Shown here piece after piece: positions 16,841 through 25,727 of a stretch of DNA of 64,000 nt. Position 1 is the first letter of the stretch; every line of letters starts with the position of its first letter. The translations under genes and the position numbers were made by a program. The DNA comes from Spongiibacteraceae bacterium UBA5047 (GTDB lineage: Bacteria; Pseudomonadota; Gammaproteobacteria; Pseudomonadales; Spongiibacteraceae), in the NCBI GenBank assembly GCA_002415025.1, contig DIBR01000015.1, forward strand, positions 112,411-176,410, written 5' to 3'. Under the pieces are notes generated by a model. It was not told the DNA's origin, did not search any database, and saw only the letters and a list, made by a program, of their open reading frames with translations.

Positions 16841-18382
16841 ATGACTGCCAAGAAACCCATGGTACTGCTGATCCTCGATGGCTGGGGTCATCGCGAAGCC
16901 CCCGAAGACAACGCCATTGCCCATGCCAACACGCCCACGTGGGACAAGCTCTGGAAAGAGCGCCCACACAGCCTGATTTCGGGCTCGGGCATGGATGTGG
17001 GCCTGCCGGAAGGTCAGATGGGCAATTCGGAAGTTGGCCACATGAGCCTCGGGGCAGGCCGCATCATCTACCAGAATATCTCACGCATCGATAAATCGAT
17101 CAGCGATGGCGACTTCTTTCGCAATACCGTTTTCGTCGAGGCTGTCGAGAAAGCCGTCAAGCACGATAAAGCCGTCCATATTTTTGGCCTGTTGTCGCCG
17201 GGCGGGGTACACAGCCACGAAAACCACATCCTTGCTGCGGTTGAGCTTGCCGTCCATCGCGGGGCCAGCAAGGTTTATGCCCACGCTTTTCTCGATGGCC
17301 GCGACACACCACCGCGCAGCGCACAGGCCTCCCTGGAAAAACTCGCTGACAAATTCAACGAACTCGGTTGTGGTCGCATTGCCAGCATCATCGGCCGGTA
17401 TTACGCCATGGACAGGGACAACCGCTGGGATCGCGTTCAGCAGGCTTACGATATGCTGACGCTCGGCAAAGCCGAGTACAACGCCGAATCCGCCGTCGCC
17501 GGCTTGCAGGCCGCCTACGCGCGCGAAGAAAACGACGAGTTTGTTGCTGCCACCCTCATCACACCTGCCGGCGAGAAACCGGTACAGATAAGCGATGGCG
17601 ACAGCATCCTGTTTATGAATTTTCGTGCCGACCGCGCCCGGGAAATTACCCGAGCCTTTACAGAAGCCGAGTTTGACGGGTTTGAGCGCAGCGCTGTTCC
17701 AGCCCTGGCAGACTTTGTCAGCGCCACCGAATACGCAAGCGACTTGAATACCCGCGTGGCCTACCCTTCCGAAGATCTACACAACAGTTTTGGTGAGTTA
17801 CTGGAAAAGCAGGGCAAGACCCAGTTGCGAATTGCCGAAACTGAAAAATACGCCCACGTAACATTTTTCTTTAGCGGCGGCCGGGAAACCCTGTACAAAG
17901 GTGAGGATCGTATTCTGGTGCCGTCCCCCGACGTTGCAACCTACGACCTGCAGCCGGAAATGAGCGCCCCGGAGGTTACCGACAAACTCGTTGCCGCCAT
18001 AAAAAGCGGCCAATACGATGCCATTATCTGCAATTACGCCAATGGCGACATGGTAGGGCACACCGGTGTATTCAGCGCCGCCGTCAAAGCCGCCGAAGCC
18101 ATCAACGAAAGTGTGCGCCGCGTTACCGAGGCCGTTTTGGAAGTGGGGGGCGACTGCCTGATCACTGCCGACCACGGCAACTGCGAGCAAATGCTGGATT
18201 ATGAAGCCGGGCAGGCTCACACCCAACACACCACTGAACTGGTGCCTTTTATCTATGTAGGCGACCGCCAGCTAAGTTTGAAACCGGGCCGCCTGCCGGA
18301 CGTAGCGCCAACCATGCTGGCCCTGATGGGGCTGGAGCAGCCGCCGGAAATGAGCGGACAATCCCTGATTTCAGACGACTGA
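16841..18382 (+). CDS. gpmI: 2,3-bisphosphoglycerate-independent phosphoglycerate mutase
   Basis: A 513-aa manganese-dependent glycolytic enzyme that interconverts 3- and 2-phosphoglycerate. Metal and catalytic residues are visible: LILDGWG (Asp13) and MGNSEVGHM with nucleophile Ser63, HAFLDGRDTPP, and the C-terminal ADHGNCE motif. The start at ATG 16841 gives the standard N-terminus (MTAKKPMVLLILDGWG). A longer in-frame ORF begins at 16700 but its first 47 residues have no family match. TACAAT at 16802-16807 is a possible -10 box. envC and ctpA follow on the same strand, as in Pseudomonas. Confidence 0.97.
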   Translation: MTAKKPMVLLILDGWGHREAPEDNAIAHANTPTWDKLWKERPHSLISGSGMDVGLPEGQMGNSEVGHMSLGAGRIIYQNISRIDKSISDGDFFRNTVFVEAVEKAVKHDKAVHIFGLLSPGGVHSHENHILAAVELAVHRGASKVYAHAFLDGRDTPPRSAQASLEKLADKFNELGCGRIASIIGRYYAMDRDNRWDRVQQAYDMLTLGKAEYNAESAVAGLQAAYAREENDEFVAATLITPAGEKPVQISDGDSILFMNFRADRAREITRAFTEAEFDGFERSAVPALADFVSATEYASDLNTRVAYPSEDLHNSFGELLEKQGKTQLRIAETEKYAHVTFFFSGGRETLYKGEDRILVPSPDVATYDLQPEMSAPEVTDKLVAAIKSGQYDAIICNYANGDMVGHTGVFSAAVKAAEAINESVRRVTEAVLEVGGDCLITADHGNCEQMLDYEAGQAHTQHTTELVPFIYVGDRQLSLKPGRLPDVAPTMLALMGLEQPPEMSGQSLISDD

Positions 18383-18386
18383 TACC

Positions 18387-19532
18387 ATGCGCGGGCACTG
18401 GCTTATCATTACTGTGCTCAGTGCCCTGCTGAGCAGCCCGCTGCCCGCCGGCGCCGACGATAACAGTGACCGGCGCGCGCAGCTCAAGGCGCTAAAAGCC
18501 CGAATCAGTTCGCTCCAGAACGAGCTGAACAGCAAGCGCGAGCAACGCGGCAGCGCCCAGAAAGCGCTCCGTGAAGTCGAGACGCAACTCGGAAAGCTAC
18601 AGCGCAAATTGCGTGATACCAATGCCGCCATCAACAACCAACAGCAGCAACTGAGATCACTGGAACAACGCAAACTTTCGCTGCGCGACCAACAACGAAA
18701 ACAACAGCGTCTGATAGAACAACAAATACTTGCCGCCTACCAACTCGGCCAGGAAAAGAAGCTTAAAATGCTTCTCAATCAGGAGTCACCCGACAAGCTC
18801 AGTCGCGCTCTGGTCTACTACGACTATTTCAACAAAGCCCGCGACCAGGAGATCAAAAGCTATCTCGGCACCATCAGCGAGCTGGACGCGATCAGCCCTG
18901 CTATCGAGAAAAAGACCGCTGAACTTAGCGCCAACCGCGACAAACTCAACGAGCAGAAATCCGTACTGGCAGCAAAACAACGCGAACGGGAACACACGCT
19001 GGCAGCTCTGGACAAGCAGATTGGCAGTCGTGGCGAAAACCTGAAAGCCATGCAAGCTGAGCAGGACGATCTGCTAAAACTGCTCAACGCCATTGAAGAA
19101 GAAGTTGCCAACATCAGTTTGCCCGAAAGTTACAGCCCCTTTAACACGCGACGCGGTAAAATGAGCTGGCCGGCCACTGGCAAACATCTTAACCGCTTTG
19201 GCAGCAAACGCGGGGATTCATCACTCACCTGGAACGGAATCGAAATTTCCGCCAACCGCGGCAGCGAAGTCAAAGCAATTCATCACGGTCGTGTGGTATT
19301 TGCCGACTGGCTGCGCGGCGCCGGCCTGTTAATCATTCTCGATCACGGCGATGGCTACATGAGTCTCTATGGACACAACGAAAGCCTGTTGTTTGAAACT
19401 GGCGACTGGGTAAAGGCCGGTGATGCCATTGCAACGGTGGGCAACAGTGGTGGCCGCAGCACAGCCTCGCTGTACTTCGAGATTCGCAAGAATGGTCAAC
19501 CGACCAATCCCTCGCGCTGGTGTCGGGGTTAG
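18387..19532 (+). CDS. envC: EnvC-like murein hydrolase activator
   Basis: A 381-aa exported protein. A signal peptide (about 1-23) is followed by a long coiled coil (about 28-245, rich in Q, K, E, L) and a C-terminal LytM/M23 domain (about 255-381). In that domain the zinc ligands are lost: WNGIEI stands where active enzymes have HxGxDI, and LYFEIR where they have LHFEIR. Lack of catalysis fits EnvC, which activates the amidases AmiA/AmiB at the division site through FtsEX. It starts four bases after gpmI. Confidence 0.9.
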   Translation: MRGHWLIITVLSALLSSPLPAGADDNSDRRAQLKALKARISSLQNELNSKREQRGSAQKALREVETQLGKLQRKLRDTNAAINNQQQQLRSLEQRKLSLRDQQRKQQRLIEQQILAAYQLGQEKKLKMLLNQESPDKLSRALVYYDYFNKARDQEIKSYLGTISELDAISPAIEKKTAELSANRDKLNEQKSVLAAKQREREHTLAALDKQIGSRGENLKAMQAEQDDLLKLLNAIEEEVANISLPESYSPFNTRRGKMSWPATGKHLNRFGSKRGDSSLTWNGIEISANRGSEVKAIHHGRVVFADWLRGAGLLIILDHGDGYMSLYGHNESLLFETGDWVKAGDAIATVGNSGGRSTASLYFEIRKNGQPTNPSRWCRG

Positions 19533-19645
19533 CGCCGAAATGCTGGCTCGCAACACCTCTGGCGCCTATGTCCAGAATTCGAGTTCCAGCACCAACAATT
19601 GGGGTCACACCTTCTACCATGTACAATCCCTACTTCGTCGGAAAA

Positions 19646-20977
19646 ATGGCAAAACAGTCAATGAAACGATTATTCAACACAGTGATTCTCAGCCTTGCGT
19701 TATCGGCGGCTACCGTCTCAGCAAAGGAACCGCAGGCTGAAGTCGGTGGCCAGTTGCCGCTGGAAGAACTGCGTCTCTTTGCCGATATTTTCAACCAGAT
19801 TCGTAATAGCTATGTCGACGACGTCAACGACCGCGAATTGCTGGAGAACGCCATTCGGGGCTTGCTGGAAGGGCTGGACCCTCACTCCGCCTATCTCGAT
19901 GCCAGCTCCTACGATCACCTGCAGACCAACACGACCGGCGAATTTGGTGGCCTGGGTCTGGAAGTGAGCATGGAAAACGGCTTTGTTAAAGTCATTGCCC
20001 CAATTGATGACAGCCCGGCGCAGGCCGCCGACCTGCGCGCCGGCGACCTGATCATCGAACTCGACGACAAGCAGGTAAAAGGCATGAGCCTGCAGGAAGC
20101 CGTCGAGATGATGCGAGGCCCCCAGGGAACAAAGATCGTGCTGACGATTGTGCGCGAGGGCATTAACGCACCCTTTGAAGTCACCCTGACGCGCAAGGTC
20201 ATCACCGTCAGGAGTGTGCGCAGCAAAACTTTGGAGCCCGGTTTTGGCTATCTCCGTGTGGCGCAATTTCAAACCAAAACCGCTGAAGATTTCCGCTTCG
20301 AGCTCGAAAAATTGAAACGGGCAAACAAACCACTCAAGGGTGCGATAATTGATTTGCGCAACAACCCCGGCGGCCTGCTGCAGTCCTCTATTCAGCTGGC
20401 CGACATATTCCTCGACGAAGGCACTATCGTTTACACCGAAGGTCGCGTCCCGAGCTCCAAGGCGGTGTTCAAAGCCAGCTCCTCCGAGCCCGCAGACACC
20501 ACGCCGCTGGTTGTATTAATCAACGGCGGCTCCGCCTCAGCCTCGGAAATCGTCGCCGGCGCACTGCAAGACCACAAACGCGCACTGGTGGTTGGCACCC
20601 AGAGTTTTGGCAAGGGCTCGGTACAGACCGTTCTGCCCCTGACACAGGAGCGCGCCATCAAGATCACCACTGCGCGCTATTTCACTCCCAATGGTCGCTC
20701 CATACAGGCTCAGGGCATTTTGCCCGACATAGAGATTCAGCGAGCACGCGTGCAGCCCTTGAACAAGGACGGCGAAATTACCGAAGCCGATTTGCACGGG
20801 CACCTGTCGCGCGACGATGGCGAAGAAAGTACCAGCCGGTCCCGGAAGCAGAACAACGGTAATGGCGAGGCCTCACTGGCCGAGAGCGACAACCAGTTGT
20901 TCGAGGCCCTTAATTTGCTCAAGGGAATTTACCTGATGGGGCAGCGCGTCCCCGCCAAGGCCGCAGAGTCTGAGTAA
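19646..20977 (+). CDS. ctpA: C-terminal processing protease CtpA (S41)
   Basis: A periplasmic serine protease of about 443 aa. A signal peptide (KRLFNTVILSLALSAATVSA) is followed by an N-terminal helical part, a PDZ domain (GGLGLEVSMENGFVKVIAPIDDSPA through VRE), and the S41 core with the nucleophile in GGSASASEIVAGAL and the lysine in SFGKGSVQTVLPL. It cuts substrates from a disordered C-terminus, often acting on cell-wall hydrolases. The start is uncertain: ATG 19646 has CGGA just upstream, ATG 19661 gives the shortest signal peptide; the in-frame TTG/GTG region from 19520 overlaps envC. The last 40 residues are polar and low in complexity. Confidence 0.93.
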   Translation: MAKQSMKRLFNTVILSLALSAATVSAKEPQAEVGGQLPLEELRLFADIFNQIRNSYVDDVNDRELLENAIRGLLEGLDPHSAYLDASSYDHLQTNTTGEFGGLGLEVSMENGFVKVIAPIDDSPAQAADLRAGDLIIELDDKQVKGMSLQEAVEMMRGPQGTKIVLTIVREGINAPFEVTLTRKVITVRSVRSKTLEPGFGYLRVAQFQTKTAEDFRFELEKLKRANKPLKGAIIDLRNNPGGLLQSSIQLADIFLDEGTIVYTEGRVPSSKAVFKASSSEPADTTPLVVLINGGSASASEIVAGALQDHKRALVVGTQSFGKGSVQTVLPLTQERAIKITTARYFTPNGRSIQAQGILPDIEIQRARVQPLNKDGEITEADLHGHLSRDDGEESTSRSRKQNNGNGEASLAESDNQLFEALNLLKGIYLMGQRVPAKAAESE

Positions 20978-21092
20978 GCGATACCGCAAAGTCAGCACAT
21001 CCTCACGCGATACCGGGCGAGGTGCGATAATCCGCCCCTGGCTCAGCTCCTTAAACCAATTTCCATCCGCTGAAATCTGCGACGCAATGGCG

Positions 21093-21121
21093 TTGACATC
21101 CGCAGGGGGCAGGCATACATT
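21093..21121 (+). promoter_or_regulatory. Sigma-70 promoter of the first TonB receptor
   Basis: Consensus TTGACA (21093-21098), a 17-base spacer and TACATT (21116-21121). The predicted start is near 21128, before both candidate start codons of the receptor. Confidence 0.65.
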
Positions 21122-21153
21122 CCGTATACAAACGTTTTCATAATAATAAGCAA

Positions 21154-23535
21154 ATGCCTATCTCCTCCTGTTTTACACTCAATTTTTATTGTTTGATGCG
21201 CGCAAGCACCGTCGTCCTGCTAATTTCGGCAACCGCGTTGGCACCCACCGTACGCGCCCAAGCCGACGACAACATAGCGCCCCAGCCGGCAACCAGCCGC
21301 AACGGCCTGGTGATAGAAGAAGTTATTGTCACGGTGTCCAAGCGCTCAGAATCGCTGCAGGACGTGCTCGGTTCAGTGTCGGCTTTCTCGGGAAACACCC
21401 TCAAACAGAATAATATTCAGGACTTCAACAGCCTGGTTGAACTCGTGCCCGGCATGGTTGCACAGGATGAGGACAAGATTGCCATCCGTGGCATCAGCCG
21501 AACCCGCGAAGGGCCTTCGCCCGTCGCTTTTCACGTGAACGATGTCTTTATCGCCATGCGTGGCGAGCCCTTTTATGACCTTGAAGCCGTAGAAATTCTA
21601 CGCGGCCCCTCCGGCACCCTGTTTGGCCGCAACGCCACGGCTGGCGCCATCAACGCCAAATGGCAGCGGCCCGAACTTGAGGGAGGGGTTGGCGGCAGCC
21701 TGCGCTACAGCGACTTTGGCGAGCGCGAGCTGCGCGCTTTCGCCAATATACCTTTTCTGGGCGAAGGCGACCCGCGCCTGCTGGGACGATTTGCGGCACA
21801 AGTCAGAAAGGGCAACGGTACCGTCGACAACCTTCTGGCCCCCAGCTATGAAGACCCAGGCGCCGTTGACGATTATTTCGCACGGCTCTATCTCAGCAGC
21901 GAACCCACCGACAATCTGCGCCTGGCGCTGCGCGGCATACGCTACGAGCGCGAACCCAAGGGAGTGAATATCGTTTTCAGTCCGTCGCCGGAAACGCGGC
22001 GCAGCGGCGTATTCGAGGAGCTTGGCGCGCAGGCTCCGACCGATGATGTCACCGAGGTGCGTTCGCGGACGGATCAGCGTTTTGGCAATGGCTTTGAGCA
22101 TTTCACCCGCGTCGACGGCGACGTCAACTGGTCGATGCAGGACTTACCCTGGTTCGGCAATATCGACTTGGTGATTGTGGGGGGCGTGCTCAGACGTGAT
22201 GCCAAAGACGTCTACGACCTCGATGGTACAGAAGAGCCGATCACGGAAGGCCGCACCTTTATCGACGACGACATTCGTCGCACTGCAGAAATTCGCCTTG
22301 TTTCCCAGAACAACACGGGCATCGACTGGTTGTTCGGCGCATTCTGGTATCGTCAAACGGTTACCGAAAACCTCAACGTTCTGGCGCGAAATTTTGTCAA
22401 CGCCGGCACGCTGGGCCTGCCTCTCATACCCTCCAGCGTCGAGGTTGTGGCCAACGTCGAGGTCGAAACCGTCGACCGAAAGATCCTCGACCAGAGCGAG
22501 GCGCTGTTCCTGAATATTGATTTCGATCTGGCGCAGCTTTTTAACGGCCCGCCCATTGAAGTAACGGCTGGCATCCGCCAGAACCGCGACACTTTTTCAA
22601 ATAAAACGGCGCAGAATAATATTACGATTACTGCGCCTGTGGTTGCCCTACCGATTCCGTTCATCCAGCAAAGTAACATCAATCAGTTTGCAGACTTCAC
22701 CGAAACTACCGGTGAGCTCGGTGCGCGCTGGTTCTACCGCGACAACGCCATGGTCTATCTGGAGCTGTCGCGCGGCTACAAACCCGGGCTCGCACAACTG
22801 GTTCAAATGGCAGATGGGCCCGCGTTCCAGAACCCCGTGGATGCCGAACTCCTCGACGCGATTGAGATAGGCTGGAAATTAGAACTCTTTGAGCGCTCCC
22901 TGACGCTCAATCTTGCGGCCTTTCACTACGACTACCGCGACCTGCAGGTAACCCAGATTACCCCCGGCGCGGTGTTGACCGAAAATGCCGCATCCGCAAC
23001 CATCCGCGGGTTTGAAGTGGAATCGCAGTGGAGCCCTAACGCCAACTTTCGCATCCAGGCCAGCGCCGCGTGGACCGATGGGCGCTACGATGAATACTGC
23101 GGCAACGACCTGGCCCGCGAAAACACCAACACAGAACCCGGCTGCACAGACGAGAATCCGATGAATTTTAGCGACGAGCGCTTACCCGCAGCACCCCGGT
23201 ATTCTGCCGCCTTGCTGGCAAGCTACTATTGGCCGCTGGGAGACTGGGGCTCGCTCACGCCATCTGTCAAAATCAGCTGGACAGACGAACTTGATCGCCG
23301 AGGTCTCGGCAACCCGGCCGATTTGGTGGAATCTCACAGCACCAGTGATCTTCGTATGACCTGGGACAGCCCTGCGGAAAACTGGCGCGTAGAGGTCTTT
23401 GTTGAAAATATCGAAGACAATTCCGACATCTTTTTCCAGGCCTTCGCCCCAGTGGGCGGTCGCAGCAACACCTTTACACTGATTAACAACATCCCACCCA
23501 GACTGGTCGGCCTTTCGATAGAAGCTCGCTTTTGA
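21154..23535 (+). CDS. TonB-dependent receptor
   Basis: A 793-aa outer-membrane receptor. The signal peptide is MRASTVVLLISATALAPTVRAQ, so ATG 21196 is perhaps the true start; ATG 21154 adds 14 residues without positive charge. A TonB-box-like stretch (VIEEVIVTVSKR) is followed by the plug domain (LQDVLGSVSAFSG to about residue 170, with VEILRGPSGTLFGRNATAGAINA) and a 22-strand barrel ending in IEARF with terminal Phe. The closest general type is the CirA/FhuA-like class common in marine Gammaproteobacteria that degrade hydrophobic compounds. The ligand is unknown. It has its own promoter and stands before the DUF4331 block. Confidence 0.93.
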   Translation: MPISSCFTLNFYCLMRASTVVLLISATALAPTVRAQADDNIAPQPATSRNGLVIEEVIVTVSKRSESLQDVLGSVSAFSGNTLKQNNIQDFNSLVELVPGMVAQDEDKIAIRGISRTREGPSPVAFHVNDVFIAMRGEPFYDLEAVEILRGPSGTLFGRNATAGAINAKWQRPELEGGVGGSLRYSDFGERELRAFANIPFLGEGDPRLLGRFAAQVRKGNGTVDNLLAPSYEDPGAVDDYFARLYLSSEPTDNLRLALRGIRYEREPKGVNIVFSPSPETRRSGVFEELGAQAPTDDVTEVRSRTDQRFGNGFEHFTRVDGDVNWSMQDLPWFGNIDLVIVGGVLRRDAKDVYDLDGTEEPITEGRTFIDDDIRRTAEIRLVSQNNTGIDWLFGAFWYRQTVTENLNVLARNFVNAGTLGLPLIPSSVEVVANVEVETVDRKILDQSEALFLNIDFDLAQLFNGPPIEVTAGIRQNRDTFSNKTAQNNITITAPVVALPIPFIQQSNINQFADFTETTGELGARWFYRDNAMVYLELSRGYKPGLAQLVQMADGPAFQNPVDAELLDAIEIGWKLELFERSLTLNLAAFHYDYRDLQVTQITPGAVLTENAASATIRGFEVESQWSPNANFRIQASAAWTDGRYDEYCGNDLARENTNTEPGCTDENPMNFSDERLPAAPRYSAALLASYYWPLGDWGSLTPSVKISWTDELDRRGLGNPADLVESHSTSDLRMTWDSPAENWRVEVFVENIEDNSDIFFQAFAPVGGRSNTFTLINNIPPRLVGLSIEARF

Positions 23536-23599
23536 CTCAGGCAGAGCGACGCCTTTTCGTGTATACTACGTCGTTACCTTTCAATTAGCGGGTTTGACT

Positions 23600-23791
23600 A
23601 TGACGGCAAAACGAGTGAAAGCGAAGGCAAAAGCGCCTTCTGCCAGCGAAACCTCCGATACGATTGCCGATCAGACTGCGGCCTTCCTCAAGGCTGGCGG
23701 TAGCGTCACCAAGATCAATACCGGTGTCAGCGGCCAGACCGGTCTCGGTTACGCCAAAAAGCCGGACGCCGGCAGCACGGCGAAAGCCTAA
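23600..23791 (+). CDS. Small basic protein of unknown function
   Basis: A 63-aa protein. The N-terminus is lysine- and alanine-rich (TAKRVKAKAKAPSA), followed by an acidic helix (SETSDTIADQTAAFLKAGG) and SVTKINTGVSGQTGLGYAKKP. The FLKxGG...VxxxxxGVSGQ pattern recurs, to my recollection, in small gammaproteobacterial proteins of unknown role. A CGGG sequence seven bases before the ATG may be the ribosome binding site, and a perfect 12-bp hairpin follows the stop. A TATACT at about 23566 may be the -10 box. It is probably monocistronic. No function is claimed. Confidence 0.6.
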   Translation: MTAKRVKAKAKAPSASETSDTIADQTAAFLKAGGSVTKINTGVSGQTGLGYAKKPDAGSTAKA

Positions 23792-23812
23792 GCGCCTGCA
23801 CATCCGGGCAAT

Positions 23813-23846
23813 ACACAGCACAAGCCGACAGCGTCTTGTGCTGTGT
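23813..23846 (+). terminator. Perfect 12-bp hairpin after the 63-aa gene
   Basis: Arms ACACAGCACAAG and CTTGTGCTGTGT enclose a 10-base loop, 21 bases after the stop. Only TGT follows rather than a U-tract, so it could be a terminator, a 3'-end stabiliser or a protein-binding palindrome. Confidence 0.5.
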
Positions 23847-23989
23847 TGTACCGCCGAATTCCCCGCCAGCAATCCCGCATTTTTCCTGACAGCCCTCCCC
23901 TGAAAATATTTCGCTTATTTATCTGATCGGCCTGCCTCGCCCCTGCGTACAGCTAAAACGATAAACGCACACCCTTCGGGAGCGAAACG

Positions 23990-25468
23990 ATGATAAATAA
24001 ACCCCTCACCCGCCTGGCTGCAGCCGGTCTTGTATCCCTGCTAGCGCTGCAAGCAAATGCCTCAAGTCACCGAGAGGCTCCTTTTATAACCCAGTTGCCA
24101 AAGGTCGACGGCACCGATTTCTATATGTTTCGCAGTTACGGATCCGAAAGCGATTCAACCGTGACTTTCATCGCCAACTACCTGCCCTTGCAGGATTCCT
24201 ACGGCGGCCCCAACTACTTTGACCTGGACACCGAAGCCGTTTACGAAATTCATATCGACAACAACGGCGACGCGGTTGAGGACATTACCTTCCAGTTCGA
24301 ATTTGACGATGTCGTTAACGACCTGCAGGTCCCCGTTGACGGCCAAATGGTCTCCGTGCCACTAAAAAACATTGGCGCCATCGGCCCGGCAGCAAATGGC
24401 GTTGACAATGTTTACACGCGACAGACGTTTAGCGTACGGAGAATCGTCGGCCAACGTCGGTCCGGCAATAGCAGCCTGGTGAGCAACGCTAGCGGCGGTG
24501 CCACGACCTTTATGAAGCCTCTCGACAATATCGGTACAAAGTCCATTAGCGACTACGCAACGTACGCGGCCAGCCACATTTATTCGGTTAATGTTCCCGG
24601 CTGCGCCAGTCCCGCCAAGTTGTTTGTCGGTCAACGTAAAGAGGGTTTCGCGGTCAACCTCGGCGAAGTTTTCGATCTGGTAAATACCAACCCGGTTGGT
24701 CCGCCCGACGCCGAACGCAACATTATTGATGACAAGAACGTTACCTCGCTGGCCATACAAGTGCCCATCAATTGTCTGACTGTAGCCGGCGAGCCGGTTA
24801 TCGGCGCCTGGACCACCGCCAGTGTTCGCCAGGCCCGCATTATCAACCCCTCGCCCACCGCGTCCGCATTCATTGGCGGCAGCAGTGTTACCGGCAAACC
24901 CGCTGCGGTTAACGGCGGCGCCTATACCCAGGTATCGCGTCTGGGCATGCCACTGGTCAACGAAGTGGTTATCGGCCTGAAAGACAAGGACCGCTTTAAC
25001 GCCAGCCATCCTTCGGGCGACAGCCAGTTTGGCACCTATGTCACCAACCCCGCGCTACCGGAGTTGCTGGAGATCCTCTTCGGTGTGACCGCACCGAATG
25101 TGTTTCCGCGCAATGATCTGGTTCAGGTCTTCCTGACCGGCGTACCCGGTCTGAACCAGCCCGCCAATGTCAACGCGTCAGAGATGCTACGCCTGAACAC
25201 CACCACCGCTGTGCAGAACGATCCCGCCCAGCAAAACAACCTGGGCGTTATCGCAGGCGACAACGCAGGCTTTCCGAATGGTCGCCGTCCTGGTGATGAT
25301 GTAGTCGACATCGCCTTGCGAGCCGCCATGGGGGTACTGCTTGGCAATAACCCCAATGCTGGCAGCAATACGGCGCCTTACACCGACGGTGCGACTGTCA
25401 ATGCGCAGAATTTTGACACCAGCTTCCCTTATCTGCGTAACCCGTTACCGGGTTCACCTAGCAACTAA
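23990..25468 (+). CDS. DUF4331 domain protein
   Basis: A 492-aa exported protein. The signal peptide (MINKPLTRLAAAGLVSLLALQANA) is followed at once by SSHREAPFITQLPKVDGTDFYMFRSY, the hallmark start of DUF4331. The rest is beta-rich and ends in NAQNFDTSFPYLRNPLPGS, typical of the family end. There is no obvious metal or catalytic motif. Its biochemical function is unknown. A GGGAG ribosome binding site precedes the ATG. It is followed after 14 bases by a small lipoprotein and then by a TPR-like and a HupE-like gene, an arrangement that suggests one process at the cell surface. Confidence 0.88.
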   Translation: MINKPLTRLAAAGLVSLLALQANASSHREAPFITQLPKVDGTDFYMFRSYGSESDSTVTFIANYLPLQDSYGGPNYFDLDTEAVYEIHIDNNGDAVEDITFQFEFDDVVNDLQVPVDGQMVSVPLKNIGAIGPAANGVDNVYTRQTFSVRRIVGQRRSGNSSLVSNASGGATTFMKPLDNIGTKSISDYATYAASHIYSVNVPGCASPAKLFVGQRKEGFAVNLGEVFDLVNTNPVGPPDAERNIIDDKNVTSLAIQVPINCLTVAGEPVIGAWTTASVRQARIINPSPTASAFIGGSSVTGKPAAVNGGAYTQVSRLGMPLVNEVVIGLKDKDRFNASHPSGDSQFGTYVTNPALPELLEILFGVTAPNVFPRNDLVQVFLTGVPGLNQPANVNASEMLRLNTTTAVQNDPAQQNNLGVIAGDNAGFPNGRRPGDDVVDIALRAAMGVLLGNNPNAGSNTAPYTDGATVNAQNFDTSFPYLRNPLPGSPSN

Positions 25469-25482
25469 GCGAGGAACGCACA

Positions 25483-25725
25483 ATGAAATTACTCCTTAAA
25501 ATGTCTGTCACGGCACTGGTTAGCGGATTACTGCTAACCGGCTGCGACAATGATTCCAGTCGGCACAATGCTGCGTTTCAACCTGATGGCCAGGTCTTCA
25601 GCGACTTTGTGACCGGTTTGTTTTCTGCCGACCCGGCGACAGCAACACCGACGGAAATCAATGACACCAACTTTTCCTTTATCGACCAGAACAATACCGC
25701 CGCCTTCGACAGTCAGTTGAACTAG
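25483..25725 (+). CDS. Small lipoprotein of unknown function
   Basis: An 80-aa protein with a lipoprotein signal: MKLLLKMSVTALVSGLLLTGC, cleaved before Cys21. The mature 60 residues are acidic and polar (DNDSSRHNAAFQPDGQVFSDFVTGLFSAD ... FSFIDQNN). Asp after the lipid cysteine would, by E. coli rules, hold it in the inner membrane; the rule may not apply here. GAGG lies nine bases before the ATG. It sits between the DUF4331 and TPR genes; a terminator begins 26 bases after its stop. Confidence 0.75.
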   Translation: MKLLLKMSVTALVSGLLLTGCDNDSSRHNAAFQPDGQVFSDFVTGLFSADPATATPTEINDTNFSFIDQNNTAAFDSQLN

Positions 25726-25727
25726 GC

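Noticed and set aside
18387..19532. Active M23 endopeptidase
   Set aside because: The zinc-binding His and Asp residues are replaced (WNGIEI, LYFEIR), as in EnvC activators.
20978..21092. Repeated GCGATACCG and GTGCGATAATCCGCCCC segments before the TonB promoter
   Set aside because: Only two short, imperfect copies; no arrangement beyond chance could be shown.
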